DNA of 64,000 bases, taken from positions 604,333 through 668,332 of the forward strand of contig NZ_VEDF01000001.1 of the NCBI RefSeq assembly GCF_007677725.1. The letters are read 5' to 3'. Made by a program: the position numbers and the translations under genes. Positions 38,550 through 46,879 of the stretch are shown piece after piece. The stretch is from Pseudomonas sp. URMO17WK12:I11. GTDB taxonomy: Bacteria; Pseudomonadota; Gammaproteobacteria; Pseudomonadales; Pseudomonadaceae. The first letter of the stretch is position 1; each line of letters begins with the position of its first letter. Under the pieces are notes generated by a model. The model was given only the letters and a program-made list of their open reading frames with translations, was not told where the DNA came from and did no database searches.

Positions 38550-39092
38550 ATGTCTAACCGTTTGAAATTGCTTCGAAAAAAACTTGGAATCACCCTGGAA
38601 GCGCTGGCCGATCGAGCCGGCATGACCAAAAGTTACGTGTCCAAGGTTGAGCGAGGCTTGAATACGCCGTCGATTTCGGCGGCAATGAAGCTTGCCCGGG
38701 CGCTGGGCGTCAACGTCGAAGAGCTGTTCGCCGATGAGCAGCCTGCGGCGAGTCTGTACAGCCTGGTTCGCCGCGATGAGCGGCAGTCGCTGGTAGGCGA
38801 TGGGCAGGGTCCAGGCTATGCGGCGCTGACAAACCAGGTGGGCCAACGCAACCTGCTGCCGTTCATGATCCAGCCGCCGACCTCGTTCAGCGATCCGACC
38901 TTCAAGGAGCATCAAGGCGAGGAGTTCCTCTTCGTCCACCAGGGGCAGGTCGAAGTCGATTTCATGAGTGAACGGGTACTGCTCGGGCAGGGCGATGCCT
39001 TGCATTTCAACGCCCAGACACCGCACAGGCTGCGCTCGGTCGGCGATCATCCAGCGCAGTTGCTGGTGGTCGTTCAGCACGCTGGCGAGTAA
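38550..39092 (+). CDS. XRE-family regulator with C-terminal cupin domain
   Basis: 180 residues. N-terminal HTH (residues 4-58: RLKLLRKKLGITLEALADRA, GMTKSYVSKVERGLNTPSIS). C-terminal cupin (about 105-178) with KEHQGEEFLFVHQGQVEVDF and GDALHFNAQTPHRL, able to bind a small-molecule effector. Start ATG 38550 (MSNRLKLL) begins exactly at the HTH. Such regulators usually control the neighbouring catabolic operon, here the class II aldolase and DapA-like lyase. Confidence 0.9.
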   Translation: MSNRLKLLRKKLGITLEALADRAGMTKSYVSKVERGLNTPSISAAMKLARALGVNVEELFADEQPAASLYSLVRRDERQSLVGDGQGPGYAALTNQVGQRNLLPFMIQPPTSFSDPTFKEHQGEEFLFVHQGQVEVDFMSERVLLGQGDALHFNAQTPHRLRSVGDHPAQLLVVVQHAGE

Positions 39093-39210
39093 GCGTCATA
39101 AGCATCAGGGGTTGCGCCTTCAGTCCAACGCTTGAGTGATGGAACGCTTGCCGCCTGCTGCCCGCCCATCCCCACCGCCATGCTGCGTGCCTTCTCGAAA
39201 GGAGGTCCGC

Positions 39211-40257
39211 ATGCCCATTCACAAATTCGTCGCCAACCAGCCCCATGATCTGACTACCCCAATAGCTGGTCAGGTGCTGCCTCGTCCCGATCCAGCACTG
39301 CCGCCGCCCGCGCCGACATCGTCGCCGTCGCCTCTGGCCGGCACAGAATTGAGCGACGCGTTGCGTCTCAAGCAGATCACGGCGCAAGACCGGCTAGTGC
39401 TCCGCGATCAGCACGGGCGCTTGCTCTGCGTGCATCGCCGCGGCGATGGCGACTGGGGGTGGGCCTACCTGGGCGATCCGGATCTTTACAGTGCCGATAT
39501 CGCACCGTTGCTGGTGCGAGTGGACACGGCCAGTCACGAACTGAGTGTCAGCGTTGAGCTGGATATGCAAAATTGGACACTATTCGCCAACGGCGATTCG
39601 AGCACGGGTGAATACGTGTTCGCCGGCTGGAAAGCCTGGGAGGGTTACCCCAGGCTGAACTTTCGGGTGTCGATCACTGGCAACACCGTGGTCAATGACC
39701 AAGAAGTGCCCGCTTTCACCCTGGGCATGAAGCTGGGTGCGTCGCGCATGCTACTCAATAGCGCGATGGGAGATTGGGGTTGGCTGAAACTGAGCCCGGT
39801 TAAAAATGTATCCGAAACCCAACTGTGCCGTTTCTCATTGCACCGGCTGTTGGTGCCCATCAGCAAGGTAGCGGCGCTAGTCAAGCAAACTTGGCCGGAT
39901 GTCGACCTCGTTTATCGGCAGATCATCCTCGATGGCTATTACCAAGCAATCTCCGACCAGCACGCGCGGGCAATCTGGTACAACTCGCAATTATCCAATT
40001 ATCACTTCAAGCCCGAAGTGTTCGATTGCGACGATTTCGCCATGGCTTACAAGAGCCAGGCCAGCAAAGACGCTTACCTGCAAAATGCGCTTTATCCGTA
40101 CGCCGTCGGGATCGTCTGTGGGGAAAATGACAAGCGCGGCCATGCAGCCAACCTATTCATCGACCAGCAAGGCAGGCTGCGTTTGATCGAACCGCAAAAT
40201 CGCAACATCAACCGCGCCTCGGAATGGCGCTACAAGCCGTTCTTCGTCATGTTGTAA
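39211..40257 (+). CDS. Agglutinin (MOA)-C-terminal-like papain-fold protein
   Basis: 348 residues. The N-terminal 50 residues are Pro/Ser-rich and disordered-looking. The middle (about 55-195) is beta-rich (HGRLLCVHRRGDGDWGWAYL, VFAGWKAWEGYPRLNFRV). The C-terminal 150 residues resemble the calcium-activated papain-like domain of Marasmius oreades agglutinin: Cys273 in FDCDDFAMAYK, His311 in KRGHAANLFID, Glu327 in LIEPQN. The C-38-H-16-E spacing is close to MOA's C215-H257-E274. No signal peptide or TM helix. ATG 39211 has an excellent AAAGGAGG. Monocistronic. Role unknown; an effector, toxin or self-processing enzyme would fit. Confidence 0.65.
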   Translation: MPIHKFVANQPHDLTTPIAGQVLPRPDPALPPPAPTSSPSPLAGTELSDALRLKQITAQDRLVLRDQHGRLLCVHRRGDGDWGWAYLGDPDLYSADIAPLLVRVDTASHELSVSVELDMQNWTLFANGDSSTGEYVFAGWKAWEGYPRLNFRVSITGNTVVNDQEVPAFTLGMKLGASRMLLNSAMGDWGWLKLSPVKNVSETQLCRFSLHRLLVPISKVAALVKQTWPDVDLVYRQIILDGYYQAISDQHARAIWYNSQLSNYHFKPEVFDCDDFAMAYKSQASKDAYLQNALYPYAVGIVCGENDKRGHAANLFIDQQGRLRLIEPQNRNINRASEWRYKPFFVML

Positions 40258-40359
40258 CGCGGTGCCGGGGGCTTCTACAGGTTTTGTAATAGTTTCGTGC
40301 TGTCAGGAAGATCTGCTGTCCTTGTAGGATTTCATTCCCTAATCCCTTTCAAGGTCATC

Positions 40360-40449
40360 ATGAGCACCCACGCGGAGCCCCCCAGTTCCCGGCCTTCTCG
40401 GCCATCCTTCCCCCGTCCATGTGACGCCGCTTTCGTGAGTACCCGCTAA
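40360..40449 (+). CDS. Proline-rich 29-codon leader ORF coupled to the TerC-type gene
   Basis: ATG at 40360 (AAGG 5 nt upstream) opens a 29-codon frame starting [20 protein letters not shown] and ending VSTR. Its TAA stop overlaps the start of the next gene (TAATG at 40447-40451), and that gene has no good Shine-Dalgarno of its own. This is the layout of a translational leader: ribosomes reading the proline/arginine-rich peptide would decide access to the downstream start. Proline-rich leaders (MgtL-type) are known to control a magnesium transporter gene. Whether this peptide is made is untested. Confidence 0.45.
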   Translation: MSTHAEPPSSRPSRPSFPRPCDAAFVSTR

Positions 40450-42020
40450 TGGAATGGCTAGCCGATCCGACGGCCTGGCTAGGCCTGCTGACGCTTATTG
40501 TCCTCGAGCTGGTACTAGGTATCGACAACCTGGTGTTCATCGCCATCCTGGCCGACAAGCTGCCCCCGCATCAGCGCGACCGCGCACGGGTCATCGGCCT
40601 TAGCCTGGCGTTGATCATGCGCTTGGGCCTGCTGGCCAGCATTTCCTGGATGGTCACGTTGACCGCACCGTTGTTCGAGGTGTTCGGCAAGAGCTTCTCG
40701 GGTCGCGACCTGATCATGCTGTTCGGTGGTGTGTTCCTGTTGTTCAAGGCCACCATGGAGTTGCATGAGCGTCTGGAGGGTCATGTCACGCAAGCCAGTG
40801 GCGTGGTGCGTCATGCGGCGTTCTGGCCGATCGTGGCACAGATCGTGGTGCTCGACGCAGTGTTCTCGCTGGACGCGGTGATCACGGCCGTGGGCATGGT
40901 CGAAGAACTGTCGGTGATGATGATCGCGGTGATTTTCTCGATCGGTATCATGATCGTCGCCAGCAAACCGCTGACCCGCTTCGTCAATGCCCACCCGACG
41001 GTGATCATGCTGTGCCTGGGCTTCCTGATGATGATCGGCTTCAGCTTGACCGCCGAAGGCCTGGGCTTCCATATCCCCAAAGGCTATCTGTACGCGGCCA
41101 TCGGCTTCTCGATCCTGATCGAGCTGTTCAACCAGCTGGCGCGTGCCCGCCGCAAGCGCAGTGTGCAGCAGCACCGCCCGCTGCGCGAACGCACCGCCCA
41201 TGCCGTACTGCGCTTGCTGGGCGGTCGTCGGGTCGAGGCGGACGAAGTGGGTGAGGAGATCGCCGACCTGGTCGAGGATGGCCATGAACAGGTACTGTTC
41301 GATCGCCGTGAACGGGTCATGATCAGCGGCGTATTGCACCTGGCCGAGCGGCCAATCCGCACGGTGATGACGGCGCGTGCCGAGGTCGATGTGATCGACC
41401 TGGCTCACCCGCCTGGCGTGATTACCGAAGCCTTGGCGCATTCGCCCTATTCGCGCCTGCCGGTGATTCGCGCAGGCCACATTGAGGAGCCGTTGGGCTT
41501 CGTGCACAAGAAGGAGTTGCTCAAGGAGCTGCTGTCGGGCAGCCAGCCTGACTTCGAGCGCATGGCCCAAGCGCCGCTGAACCTCTTGGAAAGCTTCAGC
41601 ATCCTCAATGCGTTGGAACAGATGCGCAGCCAGTCGACGCACATTGCTTTCGTGATCAACGAATTCGGTGATTTCACCGGCCTGTTGACCATGACCGACA
41701 TCCTCGAGTCGATTGCCGGTGAGCTACCGGACGCAAGCGAAATCGAGGGCCCGGCGATCGTCGAAGAGCAGGGCAGTTTCGTCGTCAGTGGTGCCCTGAA
41801 CCTGAGCCAGGTGCAGGCGCGTACCGGCTTCAGTGCCCGCGCCAGCGAGGACTACCAGACCCTGGCGGGGCTGGTGATGAGTTTGCTCGACCGACTGCCG
41901 ATGGTTGGCGACCAGTTGCTGTGCAACGGCTGGAACATGACGGTGGTTGCGGTCGAGGAACGTCGCGTGCGTCAGGTGCGCCTTACACCGAGCGGCGACG
42001 CTGACGCAGCAGGTGCTTGA
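40449..42020 (+). CDS. TerC-type membrane protein with CBS pair and CorC/HlyC domain
   Basis: 523 residues. The N-terminal TerC-like domain (about 1-215, seven hydrophobic helices) has the acidic-helix motif [16 protein letters not shown] and [15 protein letters not shown], thought to carry metal ions. Then a CBS pair (about 300-425: [38 protein letters not shown]) and a CorC_HlyC transporter-associated domain (about 437-515). The YoaE/Alx/TerC relatives act in manganese or other divalent-cation homeostasis. Start overlaps the leader ORF stop. Its 3' end overlaps the convergent transporter gene by 38 bp. Confidence 0.88.
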   Translation: MEWLADPTAWLGLLTLIVLELVLGIDNLVFIAILADKLPPHQRDRARVIGLSLALIMRLGLLASISWMVTLTAPLFEVFGKSFSGRDLIMLFGGVFLLFKATMELHERLEGHVTQASGVVRHAAFWPIVAQIVVLDAVFSLDAVITAVGMVEELSVMMIAVIFSIGIMIVASKPLTRFVNAHPTVIMLCLGFLMMIGFSLTAEGLGFHIPKGYLYAAIGFSILIELFNQLARARRKRSVQQHRPLRERTAHAVLRLLGGRRVEADEVGEEIADLVEDGHEQVLFDRRERVMISGVLHLAERPIRTVMTARAEVDVIDLAHPPGVITEALAHSPYSRLPVIRAGHIEEPLGFVHKKELLKELLSGSQPDFERMAQAPLNLLESFSILNALEQMRSQSTHIAFVINEFGDFTGLLTMTDILESIAGELPDASEIEGPAIVEEQGSFVVSGALNLSQVQARTGFSARASEDYQTLAGLVMSLLDRLPMVGDQLLCNGWNMTVVAVEERRVRQVRLTPSGDADAAGA

Positions 42021-42870
42021 AGCCTTCGAGCACCAGCACCAGCACCGCGGCCCAGATAGGCAGGTAGGTCAGCCACTGATCCGGGCCGATGGTCTCGCCC
42101 AGCAGCAGGGCGACGCCCACCAGCAACACCGGCTCGACGTAGCTGAGCAGGCCGAACAGGCTGAACGGCAACAGCCGGCTAGCCAGTACGTAAGCGATCA
42201 GCGCGCTGGCACTGATCGCGCCCAGCAATGGAATCAGGCCGTACAGGCCAGGGTGAGCGATCAGGTCGGCCGCCGACAGCGGGCCCTGAATCACGAAGTA
42301 CAGCGCCCAGGGCAGTAACAAGCCCATGTCGCACCACAGGCCACCCAGATGGTCGGTGCGGCAGCGCCGGCGTAGCACGAAATAGATCGGATAGCCGATC
42401 ATCACCACCAGCGTTTCCCAGGCGAAGCTGCCATGCTGGTACAGCTCATGGCCCACCCCCAGCGCCGCGCAGCCAACCGCCACTTTTTGAAGGCGCGACA
42501 GGCGTTCGCCATAGACCAGTCGGCCCGTCAGTACCATGGCCAGCGGCAGCAGGAAGTACCCCATGGATACCTCCAGGCTGCGCCCATGCAGCGGCGCCCA
42601 CAGAAACAGCCACAGCTGCACGCCCATCAGCCACGAGGTGCCGATCATGCCCAGCAGCAGGACGGGGCGCTGGCGCACGCGTCGCAGCAACTCGCCGACC
42701 CGGCGCCAGTCCTTGCTGGCCAGCATGAACAGGGTCAGGCAGGGCAAGGTCAGCAAGGTGCGCCAGCCGAAAATCTCTTCGCCATCGAGCGGCGTGAGCA
42801 GGGAGGTATAGAAATACATCACAGCGAACAGACAGGACGCCATGACCGACGAGAGAATGCCTTTTGACAC
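41983..42870 (-). CDS. RarD/EamA-type drug/metabolite transporter
   Basis: 295-residue DMT-superfamily permease with about 10 hydrophobic helices and two EamA halves; [20 protein letters not shown] and [12 protein letters not shown] resemble the RarD (chloramphenicol-sensitive) branch. Start is GTG 42870, with GAGGCATTC upstream. Its end overlaps the terC-like gene (38 bp, opposite strand), so transcripts from the two converge. Substrate unknown. Confidence 0.85.
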   Translation of the reverse strand: MSKGILSSVMASCLFAVMYFYTSLLTPLDGEEIFGWRTLLTLPCLTLFMLASKDWRRVGELLRRVRQRPVLLLGMIGTSWLMGVQLWLFLWAPLHGRSLEVSMGYFLLPLAMVLTGRLVYGERLSRLQKVAVGCAALGVGHELYQHGSFAWETLVVMIGYPIYFVLRRRCRTDHLGGLWCDMGLLLPWALYFVIQGPLSAADLIAHPGLYGLIPLLGAISASALIAYVLASRLLPFSLFGLLSYVEPVLLVGVALLLGETIGPDQWLTYLPIWAAVLVLVLEGFKHLLRQRRRSV

Positions 42871-42899
42871 GAATGCCTCGAATTGGAAGAGAGGGTGGA

Positions 42900-44486
42900 T
42901 CAGCCGCGCATGATCTCAGGGGCGCCGTCCTGGGGCAACCGCGCAGCGCCCGGCCGCGCCGCCAGCGCCCGGAGAAACTCCGCCGCCGGCATCGGCCGGG
43001 CGAACAGGTAGCCTTGCAGGAAGTCGACCCCTCGGCCTGCCAGGTAGTCACGTTGCGTTTCGTTTTCCACACCTTCGGCGACGATGCCCAGGCCCAACTT
43101 GCCCGACAATTCGATGATGCTGTCGAGAATGTGCTGCGACAGCGCATCACCCCCGATCATCGCCACGAAACTCTGGTCGATCTTTAGGTAGTCGACTTTG
43201 AACTGCCGCAGGTAGTTGAGGCTCGACTGGCCGGTGCCGAAATCATCCAGCGCGATCATCACACCCATCTCATGCAGCTTGTCGAACAGCTCCAAGGTGA
43301 CCGGGGTAGCCTCGATCAGTTTGCGCTCGGTCAGCTCCAGGGTCAGGCGGACTCGGCCCGGCGGGAAATGCTGGAGGAAGGTACGGCAGTCATCCAGCAG
43401 ACTGAGGTCACGGCAGTGATCGGCGGTGATATTGATGGCGATGTGGAAGTCATCTTCGAGCAGCGCAGCGTAAGGTGCCAGGCTCTGGGCTGTGTGCAGC
43501 ATGAGCGCGCGGGTCATCGGGACGATCTGGCCACTGTGCTCGGCGTAGGGGATGAACAGGTCCGGGCGCACCAGGCCCTCGCGTGGGTGGTTCCAGCGCA
43601 TCAGCACCTCGGCTCCAGCCCAACCGCAGTCGCCTGCGCGCACGACTGGCTGGAAATAGGGCACGAACTCGTTGGCGGCCAGGGCACGTTGCAGCTCGGC
43701 GCGGGAGGAGCTGGCCCGGCGCAGCTGCCAGCGGCAGGCCAGACCTGCGACGACACCCAGCACCAGCAGCAAGCCTAGCAGCTCGGGATACTGTTCGCGC
43801 AGCACCGCGGCTGGTTTGCCTGCCGAGTAACCGCCATGCACGCTGAACGGATAATGCGTCGAAGCGGCACTGGAAGCAGCGATGGCTGCGGTCGGCGGTG
43901 GGCCACTTTCCACCACGCCTTCGCTGCCCATCCACACCGGACCGACCTGCAATTGCAATGAGGCCTCGGGTGCAATCAGGCGCAGGGCGGTGAGCAAGTG
44001 GTCGCCGTCGACGGTGCTGATCACCCCGCGATCACCTTCGTGCGCGCGGTACACCAGCAAGGGGTGACCGGGGGTGACCGAGTTGCCATCCATCAACCAC
44101 AACCGGCCGTCGGTGTAGTCGTTGGCTTTGACGGGTTCCTCGATCTCGCCGAACAGTGAGCTGCAATACAGGGCGTTGTGCTGGAAAAGGTTGGTCGAGC
44201 GCACGAAAGCGTTGCCGGTGACCTCTTTGCGCAGCGCGAACTGGGCATCGGCACATGGGCTGCCGGCCAGCGGCAGCAGTGCCTGCGCGGCGTTGCCCAG
44301 GTTGTCTAGAATGTGATCGACATAGCCGACGACTTGTTGCGTGGTGGTCTGGCTGGCCATGCGCAGTTCGCGCTCGATCTGCCAGTTGATCACCACCAGG
44401 CCGCAAGCCAGCGGTATGGCGCCCACTGCCCAGGGTAGTAGCGTGCGCCAGCTGCAGCGGGCGGGGCGTTTGACCGTGAGCGGCAT
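42900..44486 (-). CDS. CSS-motif EAL-domain cyclic-di-GMP phosphodiesterase
   Basis: 528 residues. TM1 about residues 18-36; periplasmic CSS domain (about 40-245) with Cys78 and the name-giving Cys108-Ser-Ser in LYCSSLFGEIEE; TM2 about 246-268; then an EAL domain (about 282-515) with FVPYFQPVVRAG, EVLMRWNHP, AINITADHCRD, DDFGTGQSSLNYL, LKIDQSFV and LQGYLFARP. EVL replaces EAL, a conservative change. Family members degrade c-di-GMP and respond to the periplasmic redox state through the CSS cysteines. ATG 44486 chosen for AGGAA upstream; longer frame to 44579 is intergenic. Confidence 0.9.
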   Translation of the reverse strand: MPLTVKRPARCSWRTLLPWAVGAIPLACGLVVINWQIERELRMASQTTTQQVVGYVDHILDNLGNAAQALLPLAGSPCADAQFALRKEVTGNAFVRSTNLFQHNALYCSSLFGEIEEPVKANDYTDGRLWLMDGNSVTPGHPLLVYRAHEGDRGVISTVDGDHLLTALRLIAPEASLQLQVGPVWMGSEGVVESGPPPTAAIAASSAASTHYPFSVHGGYSAGKPAAVLREQYPELLGLLLVLGVVAGLACRWQLRRASSSRAELQRALAANEFVPYFQPVVRAGDCGWAGAEVLMRWNHPREGLVRPDLFIPYAEHSGQIVPMTRALMLHTAQSLAPYAALLEDDFHIAINITADHCRDLSLLDDCRTFLQHFPPGRVRLTLELTERKLIEATPVTLELFDKLHEMGVMIALDDFGTGQSSLNYLRQFKVDYLKIDQSFVAMIGGDALSQHILDSIIELSGKLGLGIVAEGVENETQRDYLAGRGVDFLQGYLFARPMPAAEFLRALAARPGAARLPQDGAPEIMRG

Positions 44487-44801
44487 GGTTGAGCGGTTCC
44501 TGATCGGTGACGTGCGAAGCATAGCCGTTTGGCTCGTACCTTGACCAACTTCGGGTGCTTGCAACTTAAAGGGCGACAAAGAAATTTACGCACTGTAGAA
44601 TCGGTTTACGATTACAACAACGAAGTCCTCCTGACACGGAGGATCAACTCGCCGAGAATGGTTCCCTATGACGTGCCATGGGTTCAAATTGATCATTGGT
44701 GATTACCTCGCCCGCAGCGTGCGGGGCATCCCATGCTCCCCGCCAGTACCGTTCCACATCCCGCGCATTCATTAAATTACGCTGCAGATGAGGGTACGAG
44801 C
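44487..44801. promoter_or_regulatory. Intergenic region upstream of hpd and the EAL gene
   Basis: 315 bp without a gene. It holds a short TCCTCC/GGAGGA inverted repeat (44626-44643). TGTAGA-N5-TTTACG begins at 44595, resembling one PhhR-type half-site pair (TGTAAA-N6-TTTACA) but with wrong spacing and mismatches. TTTACG occurs twice (44585 and 44605). hpd is PhhR-regulated in P. putida. Beyond these I saw nothing definite. Confidence 0.35.
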
Positions 44802-45878
44802 ATGGCTGATATCTTTGAAAATCCAATGGGCCTGATGGGCTTCGAGTTCATCGAACTGGCGTCGCCGACGCCGGGCGTGCTGGAGCCGGTGTTCCAGATG
44901 CTGGGCTTCACCAAGGTCGCCACACACCGCTCCAAGGATGTGCACCTGTATCGGCAGGGCGGCATCAACTTGATTCTCAACAATGAGCCGAAGAGCGTTG
45001 CCTCCTATTTCGCCGCCGAGCATGGTCCATCGGTGTGCGGCATGGCGTTCCGCGTGCGCAACGCGCATGAGGCGTATGCCCGGGCGCTTGAATTGGGTGC
45101 GCAGCCGGTAGAAATCGAAACCGGGCCGATGGAGCTTCGCTTGCCGGCGATCAAGGGCATCGGCGGCGCGCCGCTTTACCTGATCGACCGTTACGAAGAG
45201 GGCAGCTCGATTTACGATATCGACTTCAACTTCATCGAAGGGGTGGATCGTCATCCTGCCGGTGCGGGGCTGAAGATCATCGATCACCTGACCCATAACG
45301 TCTATCGCGGGCGTATGGCGTATTGGGCCGGCTTCTACGAGAAGCTGTTCAATTTCCGTGAGATTCGTTATTTCGATATCAAGGGCGAGTACACCGGCCT
45401 GACCTCCAAGGCCATGACGGCGCCGGATGGCATGATCCGCATTCCGCTCAATGAGGAATCTTCCAAGGGCGCGGGGCAGATCGAAGAGTTCCTCATGCAA
45501 TTCAACGGTGAGGGCATTCAACATGTGGCGTTCTTGACCGATGACCTGCTCAAGACCTGGGATGCGTTGAAGGGTTACGGCATGCGCTTCATGACTGCGC
45601 CGCCGCAAACCTACTATGAAATGCTCGAGGAACGTCTGCCGGGTCACGGCGAGCCGGTCGATCAGTTGCAGGCGCGCGGTATCTTGCTCGATGGCGCTTC
45701 GGAGTCGGGCGACAAGCGCTTGTTGCTGCAGATTTTCTCCGAGACGGTGCTGGGGCCTGTGTTCTTCGAGTTCATCCAGCGTAAAGGTGATGATGGTTTC
45801 GGGGAGGGTAACTTCAAGGCATTGTTCGAGTCGATCGAGCGTGATCAGGTACGTCGTGGCGTACTCAATGCCGAGTAG
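44802..45878 (+). CDS. hpd: 4-Hydroxyphenylpyruvate dioxygenase
   Basis: 358-residue Fe(II) oxygenase converting 4-hydroxyphenylpyruvate to homogentisate in tyrosine catabolism. Iron ligands His162 (DHLTHNV), His241 (GIQHVAFLT) and Glu323 (FFEFIQRKG) match the P. fluorescens enzyme (161/240/322) offset by one. Typical N-terminus [23 protein letters not shown] 44802 has GAGGGT 7 nt upstream. Monocistronic. Confidence 0.97.
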   Translation: MADIFENPMGLMGFEFIELASPTPGVLEPVFQMLGFTKVATHRSKDVHLYRQGGINLILNNEPKSVASYFAAEHGPSVCGMAFRVRNAHEAYARALELGAQPVEIETGPMELRLPAIKGIGGAPLYLIDRYEEGSSIYDIDFNFIEGVDRHPAGAGLKIIDHLTHNVYRGRMAYWAGFYEKLFNFREIRYFDIKGEYTGLTSKAMTAPDGMIRIPLNEESSKGAGQIEEFLMQFNGEGIQHVAFLTDDLLKTWDALKGYGMRFMTAPPQTYYEMLEERLPGHGEPVDQLQARGILLDGASESGDKRLLLQIFSETVLGPVFFEFIQRKGDDGFGEGNFKALFESIERDQVRRGVLNAE

Positions 45879-45899
45879 ATAACCAATCATGAGGAAGCA

Positions 45900-45937
45900 G
45901 CAGTTCAGGTATGTTGCATTGAACATGTCTGAACTGC
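45900..45937. repeat. Extended hairpin downstream of hpd
   Basis: GCAGTTCAG/CTGAACTGC (9 bp) with a nested ATGTT/AACAT stem, separated by two non-pairing GT steps; 22 bp after the hpd stop. There is no U-run after it, so termination is not certain; it could also be an operator-like palindrome or a 3' end stabiliser. Confidence 0.6.
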
Positions 45938-45970
45938 ACTCCCAAGGTAGTATGCCGAAAACTCAAGTTG

Positions 45971-46000
45971 CTTTGCTTTGCTTTGCTTTGCTTTGCTTTG
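45971..46000. repeat. CTTTG pentanucleotide tandem repeat
   Basis: Six exact CTTTG units in a row, preceded by GTTG and followed by CTTTTGCG. It sits at the outer edge of the left arm of the long inverted repeat. Confidence 0.95.
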
Positions 46001-46286
46001 CTTTTGCGTTTAAGCGCGCGAAAGTTCAGGCAACGCAGATTGCGACTTCAGGAGGCCGAACGTAGGCGTCTGGAGGGCCCAGGGTGCGCAGCACCCCCGA
46101 CGGCGTAGCCGGAGGACGCGAGCTGTACGACTTGCGAAGCAAGTTGTGGCCGCGCAGGGCCCGCAAGACGCCGGAGTGAGGGAACCCCGGAGCGAAGCGC
46201 AGGGGCCGTATGTAGGAGCGCAGCGTTTTTTGGTTACTTTTTGTCGCGTTTGACAAAAAGTGACTCGCCGTAAAGGCGAAAAGGTG
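46001..46286. repeat. Long inverted repeat, left arm
   Basis: Arm of a long inverted repeat; its reverse complement is at 46465-46750. By eye, about a dozen differences over about 265 aligned positions. It contains the self-complementary CTTTTTGTC/GACAAAAAG pair (about 46232-46260). The opposite-strand open frame in it (46026-46382) mirrors the frame in the right arm. Confidence 0.9.
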
Positions 46287-46464
46287 ATTGTGCGCCACTA
46301 TCGCCAATGAATGCGCATCCGATATGCAAGCGCTCATCACATAGCCTATCTTCAGTTCCAAGTTCCAAGTTCCAAGTTCCAAGTTCCGAGTTTCAAGCTA
46401 GAAGCTAGAAGCCTGACTGTTTTGAACGCTGCAGCGGTATTCATTTGCGATGGCGACGCTTATT
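46287..46464. repeat. Spacer between inverted-repeat arms with 7-bp tandem repeats
   Basis: 178 bp separating the arms. It holds six AGTTCCA-type units (46354-46395: four perfect, two degenerate) followed by two AAGCTAG units (46395-46408). No gene. Confidence 0.85.
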
Positions 46465-46750
46465 CACCCTTTCGCCTTTACGGCGAGTCACTTTTTGTCA
46501 AACGCGACAAAAAGTAACCAAAAAACGCTGCGCTCCCACATACGGCCCCTGCGCTGCGCTCCGGGGTCCCCTCGCTTCGGCGTCTTGCGGGCCCTGCGCG
46601 GCCACAACTTGCTACGCAAGTCGTACAGCTCGCGTCCTCCGGCTACGCCGTCGGGGGTGCTACGCACCCTGGGCCCTCCAGACGCCTACGCTCGGCCTCC
46701 TGAGGTCGCAATTTGCGTTGCCTGAACTGTCGTGCGCTTAAAAGCAAAAG
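46465..46750. repeat. Long inverted repeat, right arm
   Basis: Reverse complement of the left arm, ending in AAAAGC/CAACAG hexamer repeats (about 46738-46780) that mirror the pentamer run outside the left arm. The open frames here (46445-46741 and 46450-46725) are shadows of the repeat, not credible genes. Confidence 0.9.
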
Positions 46751-46879
46751 CAAAAGCAACAGCAAAAGCAAAAGCAACAGCGATATTAAAAGCTGGAAGT
46801 GACGGGCAGGATATAAACAGCATAGTACTGGTACGCAGCAACCATTGACCTTCACGCTGCGCTGCTCTTGGCTTGCAGC

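Noticed and set aside
40258..40359. Possible yybP-ykoY (manganese) riboswitch upstream of the TerC gene
   Set aside because: I could not find the conserved loops or the GGGGAGUAG-like core; only the leader ORF stands out.
45971..46000. CRISPR-like direct repeats
   Set aside because: Pentamers with no unique spacers; a simple microsatellite.
46445..46741. Two overlapping 91-98 residue frames in the right repeat arm, similar to one at 46026-46382 in the left arm
   Set aside because: Same peptide because the DNA is an inverted repeat; differences are scattered and not biased to silent positions, and no ribosome site is seen.
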